Source: Streptomyces sp. M41(2017)
GTDB taxonomy: Bacteria > Actinomycetota > Actinomycetes > Streptomycetales > Streptomycetaceae
Assembly (NCBI RefSeq): GCF_002078175.1
Contig: NZ_MWFK01000001.1
Span: 4,154,001 to 4,218,000 of the forward strand
Direction of reading: 5' to 3'
Length of the DNA stretch: 64,000 bases
A program made the position numbers and the translations under genes. Within the stretch, counting starts at the first letter, position 1; each line of letters opens with the position of its first letter. Positions 53,805 through 62,915 of the stretch are shown piece after piece. The notes below the pieces were generated by a model, which saw only the letters and a list, made by a program, of their open reading frames with translations, searched no databases and had not been told where the DNA came from.

Positions 53805-54737
53805 ATGCGAAAAGGGCAGTACCGGTTCGTCGCGGGGTTTCTCCTCGCACCTTTGGCGCTGTATCTGATCTTCGTGATCTGGCCTTACATACAGACCATC
53901 GGCTACTCCTTCACCGACTGGAAGGGCCAGTCGCAGACGTTCAGTTTCGTCGGCCTGGACAATTACAAGGCGCTGTTCCAGGACGACGTATTCCTCGGAG
54001 CGATCTGGCACAACATCCTGTTCCTGGTGTTCATCCCGGTGATCACCATCCTGCTCGCCCTCTTCTTCGCCTTCATGGTGAACGCGGGCGGGCGGGGCGG
54101 CGCCGGTGGCGTGCAGGGCGTCGCCGGCTCGCGCTTCTACAAGATCGTGTACTTCTTCCCGCAGGTGCTGTCGCTCGCGATCGTGGCGGTGCTCTTCGGA
54201 GCCCTCTACCGCAGTGACAGCGGCGGTCTGCTCAACGGCCTGCTGATCAAGCTGGGCCTGGTCGACGCCGCCAACCCCATCGAGTGGATGAACGAGCCCA
54301 ACCTGGTGCTCTGGTGCCTGATGGCGGTCGTCGTCTGGCACGGCGTCGGCTTCTACCTGGTGCTGTTCTCCGCCGCCATGCAGTCCATCCCGAAGGACAT
54401 CTACGAGGCCGCGCTGCTGGACGGCGCGAGCCGCACCCACACGTTCTTCCGGGTCACCCTGCCCCTGCTGTGGGACACGGTGCAGACCGCCTGGGTCTAT
54501 CTCGGCATCATCGCGATGGACATGTTCGTCCTTGTCTCGACCATGACCCAGGGCACGGGGTACGGCGGCGGACCGGACCACCACAGCGAGGTCATGTCGA
54601 ACGTCATGATGCGCAACTTCCTCTACTACGGAAAGAGCGGCTACGCCTGTGCCATGGGCGTCATCATGCTCCTTCTCACCCTGATCCTGTCCGTGGTCAC
54701 GCTGCGCGCCACCCGCCGCGAGCGCATCGAGTTCTGA
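53805..54737 (+). CDS. ngcF: Sugar ABC transporter permease (NgcF-like)
   Basis: 310 aa, ATG 53805. Six transmembrane segments; the first is FVAGFLLAPLALYLIFVIWP. The MalF-type EAA loop reads YEAALLDGASRTHTFFRVTL, which contacts the ATPase. Typical sugar permeases of this family pair with a MalG-type partner, here the next gene 15 bp downstream. Together with NgcE it would import chitin-derived sugars. Confidence 0.9.
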   Translation: MRKGQYRFVAGFLLAPLALYLIFVIWPYIQTIGYSFTDWKGQSQTFSFVGLDNYKALFQDDVFLGAIWHNILFLVFIPVITILLALFFAFMVNAGGRGGAGGVQGVAGSRFYKIVYFFPQVLSLAIVAVLFGALYRSDSGGLLNGLLIKLGLVDAANPIEWMNEPNLVLWCLMAVVVWHGVGFYLVLFSAAMQSIPKDIYEAALLDGASRTHTFFRVTLPLLWDTVQTAWVYLGIIAMDMFVLVSTMTQGTGYGGGPDHHSEVMSNVMMRNFLYYGKSGYACAMGVIMLLLTLILSVVTLRATRRERIEF

Positions 54738-54752
54738 GCGGGAGACACGACT

Positions 54753-55691
54753 ATGAGCGCACCCATCACGGAGCCGGCGAAGGTCGACGGCGCCGGAGTA
54801 CCCCCGCAACGAACCGTCAAGAAGGCCCCGCCCCGGCCGGGTGACAAGCGCACCGAGGGCATGGCCCTCAACGTCTTCTCGCACGGCTTCCTGGCCCTCT
54901 GGGCGATCCTGATCATCCTGCCGCTGCTGTGGCTCGTGCTGAGCTCGTTCAAGACGGACACCCAGATCGGCGGCTCGGCCCTCGGCTGGCCGACCAACTG
55001 GCAGCTCGACGTCTTCAGCAGGGCCTGGAACAAGGGCATCGGCGACTACTTCGCCAACACCCTGATCGTGCTGGTCTTCTCGGTCCCGCTGACCATGCTC
55101 CTCGGGGCGATGGCGGCGTACGTCCTGGCCCGCTACGAGTTCCCGGGCAACCGGCTCATCTACTACTTCTTCGTCGGCGGGGCCATGTTCCCCGTCTTCC
55201 TCGCCCTGGTCCCGCTGTTCTTCATGGTCAAACGCCTCGACATGTTGAACTCGTACCAAGGTCTGATCCTGGTGTACGTCGCCTACTCGCTGCCGTTCAC
55301 CGTGTTCTTCATGCACGCGTTCTTCCGGACACTGCCCGGGGCGGTGTTCGAGGCGGCGGTCCTCGACGGGGCCTCGCACACCCGGGCGTTCTTCCAGGTC
55401 ATGCTCCCGATGGCCAAGCCCGGACTGCTCAGCGTCGGCATCTTCAACGTGCTGGGCCAGTGGAACCAGTACATCCTGCCCTCGGTCCTGATGCAGCCGC
55501 AGAGCAGCTCCGACCCGGAGCGCTACGTCCTCACGCAGGGCCTCATCCAGCTCCAGCAGCAGCAGGGATACGCCACCGACCTCCCCGTCCTCTTCGCGGG
55601 CGTGACGATCGCGATGATCCCGATGCTCATCGTGTACCTGTCCTTCCAGCGCCAGGTACAGGCCGGCCTCACGTCGGCGACGCTCAAGTAG
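54753..55691 (+). CDS. ngcG: Sugar ABC transporter permease (NgcG-like)
   Basis: 312 aa, ATG 54753. A cytoplasmic N-terminal tail (~45 residues) precedes MalG-type helices (GFLALWAILIILPLLWLVLS). The EAA loop is FEAAVLDGASHTRAFFQVML. It completes the heterodimeric channel with NgcF. A strong terminator follows, separating the operon from rok7B7. Confidence 0.9.
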   Translation: MSAPITEPAKVDGAGVPPQRTVKKAPPRPGDKRTEGMALNVFSHGFLALWAILIILPLLWLVLSSFKTDTQIGGSALGWPTNWQLDVFSRAWNKGIGDYFANTLIVLVFSVPLTMLLGAMAAYVLARYEFPGNRLIYYFFVGGAMFPVFLALVPLFFMVKRLDMLNSYQGLILVYVAYSLPFTVFFMHAFFRTLPGAVFEAAVLDGASHTRAFFQVMLPMAKPGLLSVGIFNVLGQWNQYILPSVLMQPQSSSDPERYVLTQGLIQLQQQQGYATDLPVLFAGVTIAMIPMLIVYLSFQRQVQAGLTSATLK

Positions 55692-55713
55692 GTCTCCGGC
55701 CCCTTCCGCGCCA

Positions 55714-55742
55714 ACGCCACCCCCGTCTCGCGGGGGTGGCGT
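55714..55742 (+). terminator. Terminator of the ngcEFG operon
   Basis: ACGCCACCCCCG (55714-55725) pairs perfectly with CGGGGGTGGCGT (55731-55742) around TCTCG, 22 bp after the ngcG stop. Confidence 0.85.
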
Positions 55743-55759
55743 CCGCGTGTCCGGGCGGT

Positions 55760-55799
55760 GACGGAAATCGAACAAGACTGGACGGACCCGATTTCCGTC
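55760..55799. promoter_or_regulatory. Wide 11-bp inverted repeat upstream of rok7B7
   Basis: GACGGAAATCG (55760-55770) and CGATTTCCGTC (55789-55799) are perfect inverted arms 18 bp apart, about 140-175 bp before the rok7B7 start. The spacing suits a dimeric regulator binding two sites, for example autoregulation by the ROK protein; a structured leader is the alternative. Confidence 0.55.
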
Positions 55800-55872
55800 A
55801 AGGACTTGACTGCGGTAACCCGTTCAGCGGAGCTTGGAGTTCACAACTTGTAAGTGACCGGCGTCCCGTTGC

Positions 55873-55888
55873 TGTGACCCGGATCACA
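55873..55888. promoter_or_regulatory. CRP-like box upstream of rok7B7
   Basis: TGTGA-cccgga-TCACA matches the full CRP consensus TGTGA-N6-TCACA, 47 bp before the ATG. Streptomyces Crp recognises GTG-N6-CAC, which is contained here. It would link cAMP/Crp to the carbon regulator. A nearby ACTTGTAAGT (55846-55855) is another short palindrome. Confidence 0.65.
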
Positions 55889-55935
55889 CGGGTGGCATCG
55901 GGGCCGCCCGGCTGAGGGCAGGAGTGGATGAGTCG

Positions 55936-57135
55936 ATGGAGACTCCGGGGTCGCAGTCGTCGCTGCACCGAGCCAATCTGGAGCGCGTCGTAAGAGCGGT
56001 GCGCCTTGCCGGATCGCTCACGCAGGCGGAGATCGCGAGGACGACGGGCCTGTCGGCCGCGACCGTTTCCAATATCGTCCGTGAACTCAAGGACGGGGGA
56101 ACGGTCGAGGTCACTCCCACTTCGGCGGGCGGGCGCAGGGCCCGCAGCGTGTCCCTGAGCGGGGATGCCGGCATCGTCATCGGGGTCGACTTCGGTCACA
56201 CCCATTTGCGCGTCGCGGTCGGGAATCTGGCCCATCAGGTGCTGGCGGAGGAGTCCGAGCCGCTGGACGTGGACGCCTCGGCCGCGCAGGGCTTCGACCG
56301 GGCCGAGGAGCTGGTCAGTCGCCTGATCGCGGCAACCGGTGTCGACCGGTCCAAGATCGCGGGTGTGGGGCTCGGTGTGCCGGGTCCGATCGACGTGGAG
56401 TCGGGGACCCTCGGGTCCACCTCGATCCTGCCGGGCTGGACCGGTGCGAGGCCCGCCGAGGAGCTGCGGGGGCGGCTCGGCGTGCCCGTGCACGTGGACA
56501 ACGACGCCAACCTGGGCGCGCTCGGCGAGATGGTCTGGGGGAGCGGGCGCGGGGTCAGGGACCTCGCGTACATCAAGGTCGCGAGCGGTGTCGGCGCGGG
56601 CCTGGTGATCGACGGGAAGATCTACCGCGGCCCGGGTGGCACAGCGGGAGAAATCGGGCATATTACTCTTGATGAATCCGGCCCCGTGTGCCGTTGCGGC
56701 AATCGCGGCTGCCTGGAGACCTTTGCGGCGGCGCGCTATGTGCTGCCGCTCCTCCAGTCCAGCCACGGGACGGACCTGACCATGGAAGGCGTGGTCAGGC
56801 TGGCGCGGGACGGTGATCCGGGCTGCCGTCGGGTGATCGCCGACGTCGGCCGACATATCGGGAGTGGAGTCGCGAATCTCTGCAATTTGCTGAACCCGAG
56901 TCGGGTGGTCCTCGGCGGCGATCTCGCCGAGGCCGGAGAGCTCGTCCTCGGGCCCATCAGGGAGTCTGTCGGCCGCTATGCGATCCCCAGCGCCGCACGT
57001 CAACTCTCGGTGTTGCCAGGGGCACTTGGAGGCCGCGCGGAGGTGCTCGGGGCGCTCGCTCTCGCGCTCAGCGAGATGGGCGATTCGACCCTTTTGGACG
57101 GGTCTCTGAATGCCGTCACGCCTGCCTTCACTTAG
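55936..57135 (+). CDS. rok7B7: ROK-family transcriptional regulator Rok7B7
   Basis: 399 aa from ATG 55936; GTG 55924 with GGGCAGGA upstream would add four residues. N-terminal winged helix: LTQAEIARTTGLSAATVSNI, VRELKDGGTVEVTPTSAGGR. The ROK domain has the ATPase-fold strand IVIGVDFGHTHLRVAVG, VGLGVPGPIDVESGTLGST, VHVDNDANLGALGE and the zinc motif CRCGNRGCLETFAA. By synteny (SCO6008, between an ngcEFG-like operon and xylFGH) it is Rok7B7, reported to affect xylose transport, carbon catabolite repression and antibiotic production in S. coelicolor. Confidence 0.92.
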   Translation: METPGSQSSLHRANLERVVRAVRLAGSLTQAEIARTTGLSAATVSNIVRELKDGGTVEVTPTSAGGRRARSVSLSGDAGIVIGVDFGHTHLRVAVGNLAHQVLAEESEPLDVDASAAQGFDRAEELVSRLIAATGVDRSKIAGVGLGVPGPIDVESGTLGSTSILPGWTGARPAEELRGRLGVPVHVDNDANLGALGEMVWGSGRGVRDLAYIKVASGVGAGLVIDGKIYRGPGGTAGEIGHITLDESGPVCRCGNRGCLETFAAARYVLPLLQSSHGTDLTMEGVVRLARDGDPGCRRVIADVGRHIGSGVANLCNLLNPSRVVLGGDLAEAGELVLGPIRESVGRYAIPSAARQLSVLPGALGGRAEVLGALALALSEMGDSTLLDGSLNAVTPAFT

Positions 57136-57164
57136 AGAACGCATGGCACCGTTGCCATCTCGTT

Positions 57165-57176
57165 AAGTATTTACTT
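57165..57176. promoter_or_regulatory. AAGTATTTACTT palindrome before xylF
   Basis: AAGTA-tt-TACTT lies in a rare AT-rich patch between rok7B7 and xylF, just upstream of TTGACG (57179-57184), a likely -35 for xylFGH. It is a good candidate Rok7B7 operator. Confidence 0.6.
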
Positions 57177-57255
57177 CTTGACGTCGCACGTGTGGCCGAG
57201 TTGACTTCCAGCCACCTCGGCCGCAACGACGCGGCCTCGTCAGGGAGGTTTCAAA

Positions 57256-58368
57256 GTGAACACGCAGATGCGTCGTGCCGCTGTTGCCGTTGCCGCTGGT
57301 GCGATGGCCGTTTCGCTGGCCGCTTGTGGCAGCGCCAAGGAGTCCGGTGGCGGGAGCGACAGCTCCAGCAGCTCCGCCAAGAAGGGCGACGCGATCAAGG
57401 TCGGTCTGCTCCTTCCGGAGAACCAGACGGCCCGCTACGAGAAGTTCGACAAGCCGCTCATCGAGAAGAAGGTCTCGGAGCTCACGAACGGCAAGGGCAA
57501 GGTCATCTACGCCAATGCCAAGCAGGACGCGAGCACCCAGAACCAGCAGGTCGACACCATGATCACCAACAAGGTGGACGTGCTGATCGTCGACGCTGTG
57601 GACTCCGCCGCCATCAAGAGCTCGGTCCAGAAGGCCAAGGACGCCGGCATCCCGGTCGTCGCCTACGACCGCCTCGCGCAGGGTCCGATCTCCGCCTACA
57701 CGTCGTTCGACAACAAGACCGTCGGCAAGACGCAGGGTGAGGCCCTCCTCAAGGCCCTTGGCTCCAAGGCCAAGGACGGCAAGATCGTCATGATGAACGG
57801 TTCGGTCACCGACCCGAACGCCGCTCAGTTCAAGGCCGGCGCCCACGAGGTGCTCGACGGCAAGGTGAACGTGGGCAAGGAGTACGACACCAAGGAGTGG
57901 AAGCCGGAGAACGCCAACTCCAACATGGAGGCCGCGATCTCGGCGATCGGCAAGAAGAACATCGTCGGTGTCTACTCCGCCAACGACGGCATGGCCGGCG
58001 GTATCATCACCGCCCTCAAGGCCGCCGGCATCAAGGTTCCGGTCACCGGTCAGGACGCCGAGCTCGCGGGCGTGCAGCGGATCGTCTCCGGCGACCAGTT
58101 CATGAGCGTCTACAAGCCCTACGCCCCGGAGGCCGACGCCGCCGCGGAGATGGCCGTCTCGCTCGCTCAGGGCAAGTCGCTCGACTCCGTCGCCAAGGAC
58201 AAGGTCGACAGCCCCACCACCAAGCAGGTCCCGTCGGTGCTCGTCCCGGTCACCTCGCTGACCAAGGACAACATCAAGGACACCGTCGTCAAGGACGGCG
58301 TCTACACGGTCCAGGACATCTGCACCCCGGCCTACGCCGCGGCCTGCAAGAAGATCGGCCTGCAGTAA
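57256..58368 (+). CDS. xylF: Xylose ABC transporter substrate-binding lipoprotein XylF
   Basis: 370 aa, GTG 57256 after GGGAGG. Signal peptide with lipobox LAAC (~residues 21-24), then a Ser-rich linker. Periplasmic-binding-protein type I fold: IKVGLLLPENQTARYEKFDK, VDVLIVDAVDSAAIKSSVQK, AGIPVVAYDRLAQG, IVGVYSANDGMAGGIITALK and VTGQDAELAGVQRIVSGDQF. This is the XylF/RbsB group. The conserved locus (SCO6009-like) assigns xylose. Two strong hairpins follow before xylG, probably keeping XylF in excess. Confidence 0.92.
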   Translation: MNTQMRRAAVAVAAGAMAVSLAACGSAKESGGGSDSSSSSAKKGDAIKVGLLLPENQTARYEKFDKPLIEKKVSELTNGKGKVIYANAKQDASTQNQQVDTMITNKVDVLIVDAVDSAAIKSSVQKAKDAGIPVVAYDRLAQGPISAYTSFDNKTVGKTQGEALLKALGSKAKDGKIVMMNGSVTDPNAAQFKAGAHEVLDGKVNVGKEYDTKEWKPENANSNMEAAISAIGKKNIVGVYSANDGMAGGIITALKAAGIKVPVTGQDAELAGVQRIVSGDQFMSVYKPYAPEADAAAEMAVSLAQGKSLDSVAKDKVDSPTTKQVPSVLVPVTSLTKDNIKDTVVKDGVYTVQDICTPAYAAACKKIGLQ

Positions 58369-58391
58369 CAACCCTCGCAAGTCTCTATCCG

Positions 58392-58423
58392 CGTACGGGA
58401 ATTCGGACTTGAATTCCCGTACG
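58392..58423 (+). terminator. Intercistronic hairpin 1 between xylF and xylG
   Basis: CGTACGGGAATTC (58392-58404) pairs perfectly with GAATTCCCGTACG (58411-58423), loop of 6. A 13-bp stem just after xylF; it may act as attenuator or protect the xylF mRNA 3' end. Confidence 0.75.
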
Positions 58424-58446
58424 GGACTTGCGTGATTCGAAGCCCC

Positions 58447-58494
58447 TCCGGCGCCCCGCATCCAACAGCCCCGCAAGCTAGGCGGGGCGCCGGA
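58447..58494 (+). terminator. Intercistronic hairpin 2 between xylF and xylG
   Basis: TCCGGCGCCCCGC (58447-58459) pairs perfectly with GCGGGGCGCCGGA (58482-58494), with a 22-nt loop. The second strong stem in a 193-bp gap, upstream of the xylG ribosome binding site. Confidence 0.7.
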
Positions 58495-58561
58495 CGGAAC
58501 ACCCCTCCAGAAACTTCTGCACAACCTCCCGCCGGGTCAGGCGGCGAAGGAGATGGTTCAC

Positions 58562-59347
58562 GTGTCCGCTACGCCTGTTCTGGCGTTGCGCGGGATCTCC
58601 AAGCGATTCGGTGCCGTCCAGGCGCTCACCGACGTCGAGCTCGAGGTCCACGCCGGTGAAGTGGTCGCCCTGGTGGGCGACAACGGCGCCGGAAAGTCCA
58701 CGCTGGTCAAGACGATCGCCGGCGTGCATCCCATCGATGAGGGCGCCATCGAGTGGGACGGCAAGCCCGTCCAGATCAACCGCCCGCACGACGCCCAGCA
58801 CCTGGGCATCGCGACGGTCTACCAGGACCTCGCGCTGTGCGACAACATCGATGTCGTCGGCAACCTCTACCTGGGTCGCGAGCTGAAGAAGCGCGGCATC
58901 CTGGACGAGGTCGAGATGGAGCGCCGCTCCCGCGAGCTGCTGGACACGCTGTCGATCCGCATCCCCAGCGTCCGCATCCCGATCGCCTCGCTCTCCGGCG
59001 GTCAGCGCCAGACGGTCGCGATCGCCCGATCGATGCTCGGTGAGCCGAAGCTCGTCATCCTCGACGAGCCCACCGCCGCCCTCGGCGTCGAGCAGACCGC
59101 CCAGGTCCTCGACCTGGTCGAGCGACTCCGCGAGCGGGGTCACGCGGTCATCCTCATCAGCCACAACATGGCCGACGTCAAGGCCGTGGCCGACAAGGTC
59201 GCCGTCCTGCGCCTCGGGCGCAACAACGGCATCTTCGAGGTCAAGTCGACCTCCCAGGAAGAGATCATTTCCGCCATCACGGGCGCCACGGAGAACGCCG
59301 TGACCCGTCGTGCGGCGCGCAGCAGCAACGGGGAGGCTCAGAAGTGA
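58562..59347 (+). CDS. xylG: Xylose ABC transporter ATP-binding protein XylG
   Basis: 261 aa from GTG 58562, chosen because GAAGGAG lies 9 nt upstream; ATG 58553 is too close to that site. One ABC domain: Walker A GDNGAGKST, Q-loop TVYQDLALCDNIDVVGNLYL, signature SLSGGQRQTVAIARSML, Walker B LVILDEPTAALG, H-loop ISHNMADV. Unlike the ~500-aa two-domain XylG/RbsA of enterobacteria, this is a half-size subunit that must dimerise. The stop overlaps xylH (GTGA). Confidence 0.93.
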   Translation: MSATPVLALRGISKRFGAVQALTDVELEVHAGEVVALVGDNGAGKSTLVKTIAGVHPIDEGAIEWDGKPVQINRPHDAQHLGIATVYQDLALCDNIDVVGNLYLGRELKKRGILDEVEMERRSRELLDTLSIRIPSVRIPIASLSGGQRQTVAIARSMLGEPKLVILDEPTAALGVEQTAQVLDLVERLRERGHAVILISHNMADVKAVADKVAVLRLGRNNGIFEVKSTSQEEIISAITGATENAVTRRAARSSNGEAQK

Positions 59348-60633
59348 GCATCGACAAGACTTCTGAGACCCCTGAGGGTGCCGTGGAGAACCCCGAGGCG
59401 GCCGCCAAGGCCGTCACCGTGGTCGACCCCCGGCTCCTGGTCCGCGAGCAGGGCTTCGCCGGCTACGTGGGCGAGTTCAAGCGCAAGATCAAGGCGGGCG
59501 ACCTCGGTTCCATCCCGGTCGTCATCGGCCTGATCATCATCTGGGCGATCTTCGCGTCGCTGAACTCGAACTTCCTCACCGCGGGCAACCTGTCCGACAT
59601 CTCCGTCGCCATGGTCGGCACGGGCATGATCGCGGTGGGCATCGTGTTCGTGCTGCTGCTCGGTGAGATCGACCTGTCGGTCGGTTCGCTCTCCGGTGTG
59701 GCCGGCGCGACGTTCGCCGTGCTCAGCGTCACGCACGGCATGAACGAATGGCTCGCGTTCGTCCTGGCCATCCTCACCGGCACGGTCGCCGGTGCGATCC
59801 AGGGCTTCTTCTTCGCGCGGATCGGTGTGCCGGCGTTCGCCGTCACGCTGGCGGGTCTGCTGTTCTGGAACGGCCTCATGCTCCAGATCCTCGGCAGCAA
59901 CGGCACCATCAACCTGGACAGCGAAGGCGTCGTCGCCAAGCTGACCAGCTACTACTTCACCGATGTGGCCGCCTCGTACGTCCTCGCGATCGTCGTGACC
60001 GCCGGGTTCTTCCTCAGCTCCTTCCTCGGCAACCGTCGCCGTGAGGCGGCCGGTGTGCCGTCGCGTCCGCTGAGCGAGACCATCGCCCGCACGGTGCTGC
60101 TGGGCATCCTGACCTTCGCCGTGGCGATCGTCTACAACCAGTACAAGGGCCTGCCGCTCGCCGTGGTGATCTTCGTCGCGGTCCTGCTGCTCACGGACTT
60201 CGTGCTGCGCCGCACCTCCTACGGCCGGAAGATCTTCGCGCTCGGTGGCAGCGTCGAGGCCTCCCGTCGTGCCGGTATCAACGTCGAGCTGATCCGCATC
60301 TCGGTCTTCTCGATCTCCGGCACCTTCGCCGCGGTCGGCGGTCTGTTCATCGCCTCGAAGATCGCCTCCGCCAACCAGGGCGCCGGCGGTGGTGACCTCC
60401 TGATGAACGCCATCGCGGCGGCCGTCATCGGTGGCACCAGCCTCTTCGGTGGCCGGGGCCGCACGTGGAACGCCCTCCTGGGTGTCCTCGTGATCGTCTC
60501 GATCCAGTACGGCCTGGCCCTGCAGGGCATCGCCTCGCCGGTCCAGTACATGATCACCGGTGGTGTGCTTCTCGCCACGGTCGTCATCGACGCCGTCACC
60601 CGCAAGACCCAGAAGACGGCGGGTCGCGCGTAG
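59344..60633 (+). CDS. xylH: Xylose ABC transporter permease XylH
   Basis: 429 aa; GTG 59344 overlaps the xylG stop. A cytoplasmic N-terminal ~55 residues precede about 10-12 hydrophobic segments (PVVIGLIIIWAIFASLNSNF, GIVFVLLLGEIDLSVGSLSG). The EAA-like loop is RKIFALGGSVEASRRAGINV, and AAAVIGGTSLFGGRGRTWNA is the BPD_transp_2 signature. It forms the membrane channel of the XylFGH importer. A 14-bp stem terminator follows. Confidence 0.93.
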   Translation: MSIDKTSETPEGAVENPEAAAKAVTVVDPRLLVREQGFAGYVGEFKRKIKAGDLGSIPVVIGLIIIWAIFASLNSNFLTAGNLSDISVAMVGTGMIAVGIVFVLLLGEIDLSVGSLSGVAGATFAVLSVTHGMNEWLAFVLAILTGTVAGAIQGFFFARIGVPAFAVTLAGLLFWNGLMLQILGSNGTINLDSEGVVAKLTSYYFTDVAASYVLAIVVTAGFFLSSFLGNRRREAAGVPSRPLSETIARTVLLGILTFAVAIVYNQYKGLPLAVVIFVAVLLLTDFVLRRTSYGRKIFALGGSVEASRRAGINVELIRISVFSISGTFAAVGGLFIASKIASANQGAGGGDLLMNAIAAAVIGGTSLFGGRGRTWNALLGVLVIVSIQYGLALQGIASPVQYMITGGVLLATVVIDAVTRKTQKTAGRA

Positions 60634-60653
60634 GGTTCACGCCCTTCACAGCC

Positions 60654-60687
60654 CTGTGCCCGGCACCAATGGCGGTGCCGGGCACAG
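60654..60687 (+). terminator. Terminator of xylFGH
   Basis: CTGTGCCCGGCACC (60654-60667) pairs perfectly with GGTGCCGGGCACAG (60674-60687), loop of 6, 20 bp after the xylH stop. Confidence 0.88.
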
Positions 60688-60827
60688 TCATGTCCGGAAA
60701 GCGAATGCGTGTTCCCGTCCGGTACGGCCGATCGTGTGGCGTGGATCGCCGGGCCCGGCCCGCGGCCGCAAAGGCGGAACATTAGACTCGACAAGCCCGG
60801 CAACAGCTCTACTGCAAGGAGGCACGG

Positions 60828-62759
60828 GTGCCGCTGCTGACCCGCATCACGGGACCGCGCGATCTGGACCGGCTCAGCCTGGAGCAGCTGGACCAGCTGG
60901 CCGGCGAGATCAGGACCTTCCTCGTGGACGCGGTCTCCAAGACCGGCGGCCACCTCGGCCCCAACCTCGGTGTCGTGGAGCTGACCCTCGCCCTGCACCG
61001 CGTCTTCGAGTCGCCCAAGGACAGGGTGCTGTGGGACACCGGCCACCAGTCCTACGTCCACAAGCTGCTCACCGGCCGCCAGGACTTCTCCCGGCTGAAG
61101 ATGAAGGGCGGCCTGTCCGGCTACCCCTCGCAGGCCGAGTCCGAGCACGACGTCATCGAGAACTCGCACGCCTCCACGGTCCTCGGCTGGGCCGACGGTC
61201 TGGCGAAGGCGAACGAGGTGCTCGGCCGTGAGGACCACGTGGTGGCCGTCATCGGTGACGGCGCCCTCACCGGCGGCATGGCCTGGGAGGCGCTGAACAA
61301 CATCGCCGACGCCAAGGACCGCCCGCTGATCATCGTCGTCAACGACAACGAGCGGTCGTACGCACCGACCATCGGCGGCCTCGCGAACCATCTGGCGACC
61401 CTGCGGACCACCGACGGCTACGAGCGCTTCCTGGCCCGCGGCAAGGACCTCCTGGGGCGTACTCCGGTCGTCGGCAAGCCCCTCTACGAGACGCTGCACG
61501 GCGCGAAGAAGGGTCTGAAGGACTTCATCGCCCCGCAGGGCATGTTCGAGGACCTCGGCCTGAAGTACGTCGGACCGATCGACGGCCACGACATCGAGGC
61601 CCTGGAGTCCGCCCTCGCCCGCGCCAAGCGGTTCGGCGGCCCGGTCATCGTGCACTGTCTCACCGAGAAGGGCCGCGGCTACCAGCCCGCCCTCCAGGAC
61701 GAGGCGGACCGCTTCCACGGCATCGGCCCGATCCACCCCGACACCGGCCTGCCCATCAAGGCCTCCGGCGCCGACTGGACCTCCGTCTTCGGCGACGAGA
61801 TGGTCGCGCTCGGCACGGAGCGCGAGGACATCGTCGCGATCACCGCAGCGATGCTCCAGCCGGTCGGCCTGAAGAAGTTCGCCGACGCCTTCCCGAACCG
61901 CATCTACGACGTCGGCATCGCCGAGCAGCACGGCGCCGTCTCCGCGGCGGGCCTCGCCACCGGCGGACTCCACCCGGTCTTCGCCGTCTACGCGACGTTC
62001 CTCAACCGGGCCTTCGACCAGGTCCTGATGGACGTGGCCCTGCACAAGTGCGGAGTCACCTTCGTGCTGGACCGCGCGGGTGTCACCGGCACCGACGGCG
62101 CCTCGCACAACGGCATGTGGGACATGTCGATCCTCCAGATCGTCCCCACCCTCCGGCTCGCCGCACCGCGCGACGCCGACCAGGTCCGTGCCCAGCTCCG
62201 CGAGGCCGTCGAGGTGACGGACGCGCCCACCGTGGTCCGCTTCTCCAAGGGTGCGGTCGGCCCGGCCGTGCCCGCCGTGGGCCGGATCGGCGGCATGGAC
62301 GTCCTGCGGGCGCCCGGCACCGACGCACCGGACGTGCTCCTGGTCTCCATCGGCGCGCTCGCCCCGATGTGCCTGGAGATCGCGACGCTCCTCGACCAGC
62401 AGGGCATCTCCACCACCGTCGTCGACCCGCGCTGGGTCAAGCCGGTCGACGAGGCGATGGCGCCGCTCGCCGAGCAGCACCGCGTCGTCGTCACCGTCGA
62501 GGACAACTCGCGCGTCGGCGGTGTCGGTTCCACGATCGCCCAGGCACTGCGCGACGCGGGCATCGACGTACCGCTGCGCGACTTCGGCATCCCGCCGCGC
62601 TTCCTCGACCACGCCTCGCGCGCCGAGGTCATGGCGGAGATCGGGCTGACCGCGCCGGACATCGCCCGGCAGGTCACCGGCCTCGTCGCCAAGCTCGACG
62701 GGCGCTACGAGCGCAGCACCCCGCAGGCCGTGGACGCGGTGGAGCCCGCGCGCGACTGA
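60828..62759 (+). CDS. dxs: 1-deoxy-D-xylulose-5-phosphate synthase
   Basis: 643 aa, GTG 60828 with AAGGAGG 5 nt upstream. Thiamine-enzyme motifs: [17 protein letters not shown] with the essential His, the TPP/Mg site [16 protein letters not shown], the transketolase Pyr domain ([20 protein letters not shown], with the catalytic Glu) and the C-terminal domain [20 protein letters not shown]. It condenses pyruvate and glyceraldehyde-3-phosphate to DXP, the entry step of the MEP isoprenoid pathway and of thiamine/pyridoxal precursors. A single gene with its own promoter (CATTAGACT at ~60780) and terminator. Confidence 0.97.
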   Translation: MPLLTRITGPRDLDRLSLEQLDQLAGEIRTFLVDAVSKTGGHLGPNLGVVELTLALHRVFESPKDRVLWDTGHQSYVHKLLTGRQDFSRLKMKGGLSGYPSQAESEHDVIENSHASTVLGWADGLAKANEVLGREDHVVAVIGDGALTGGMAWEALNNIADAKDRPLIIVVNDNERSYAPTIGGLANHLATLRTTDGYERFLARGKDLLGRTPVVGKPLYETLHGAKKGLKDFIAPQGMFEDLGLKYVGPIDGHDIEALESALARAKRFGGPVIVHCLTEKGRGYQPALQDEADRFHGIGPIHPDTGLPIKASGADWTSVFGDEMVALGTEREDIVAITAAMLQPVGLKKFADAFPNRIYDVGIAEQHGAVSAAGLATGGLHPVFAVYATFLNRAFDQVLMDVALHKCGVTFVLDRAGVTGTDGASHNGMWDMSILQIVPTLRLAAPRDADQVRAQLREAVEVTDAPTVVRFSKGAVGPAVPAVGRIGGMDVLRAPGTDAPDVLLVSIGALAPMCLEIATLLDQQGISTTVVDPRWVKPVDEAMAPLAEQHRVVVTVEDNSRVGGVGSTIAQALRDAGIDVPLRDFGIPPRFLDHASRAEVMAEIGLTAPDIARQVTGLVAKLDGRYERSTPQAVDAVEPARD

Positions 62760-62789
62760 CGCGGGGACAGCGCGACAGCAGGGCCGAAG

Positions 62790-62828
62790 GGCCGGTTTCA
62801 GCACCCTGGACGGGTGGTGAAACCGGCC
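62790..62828 (+). terminator. Terminator of dxs
   Basis: GGCCGGTTTCA (62790-62800) pairs with TGAAACCGGCC (62818-62828). The stem continues inward (CACC/GGTG) after one mismatch. Confidence 0.8.
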
Positions 62829-62915
62829 GTTCGCGTTAACGGGGCCCGCGTCGGGGCATACGTGTCACCCGCCCTCTCGATGATGTCGAGGACGACAAGC
62901 GTGGGAGGTACGCCC

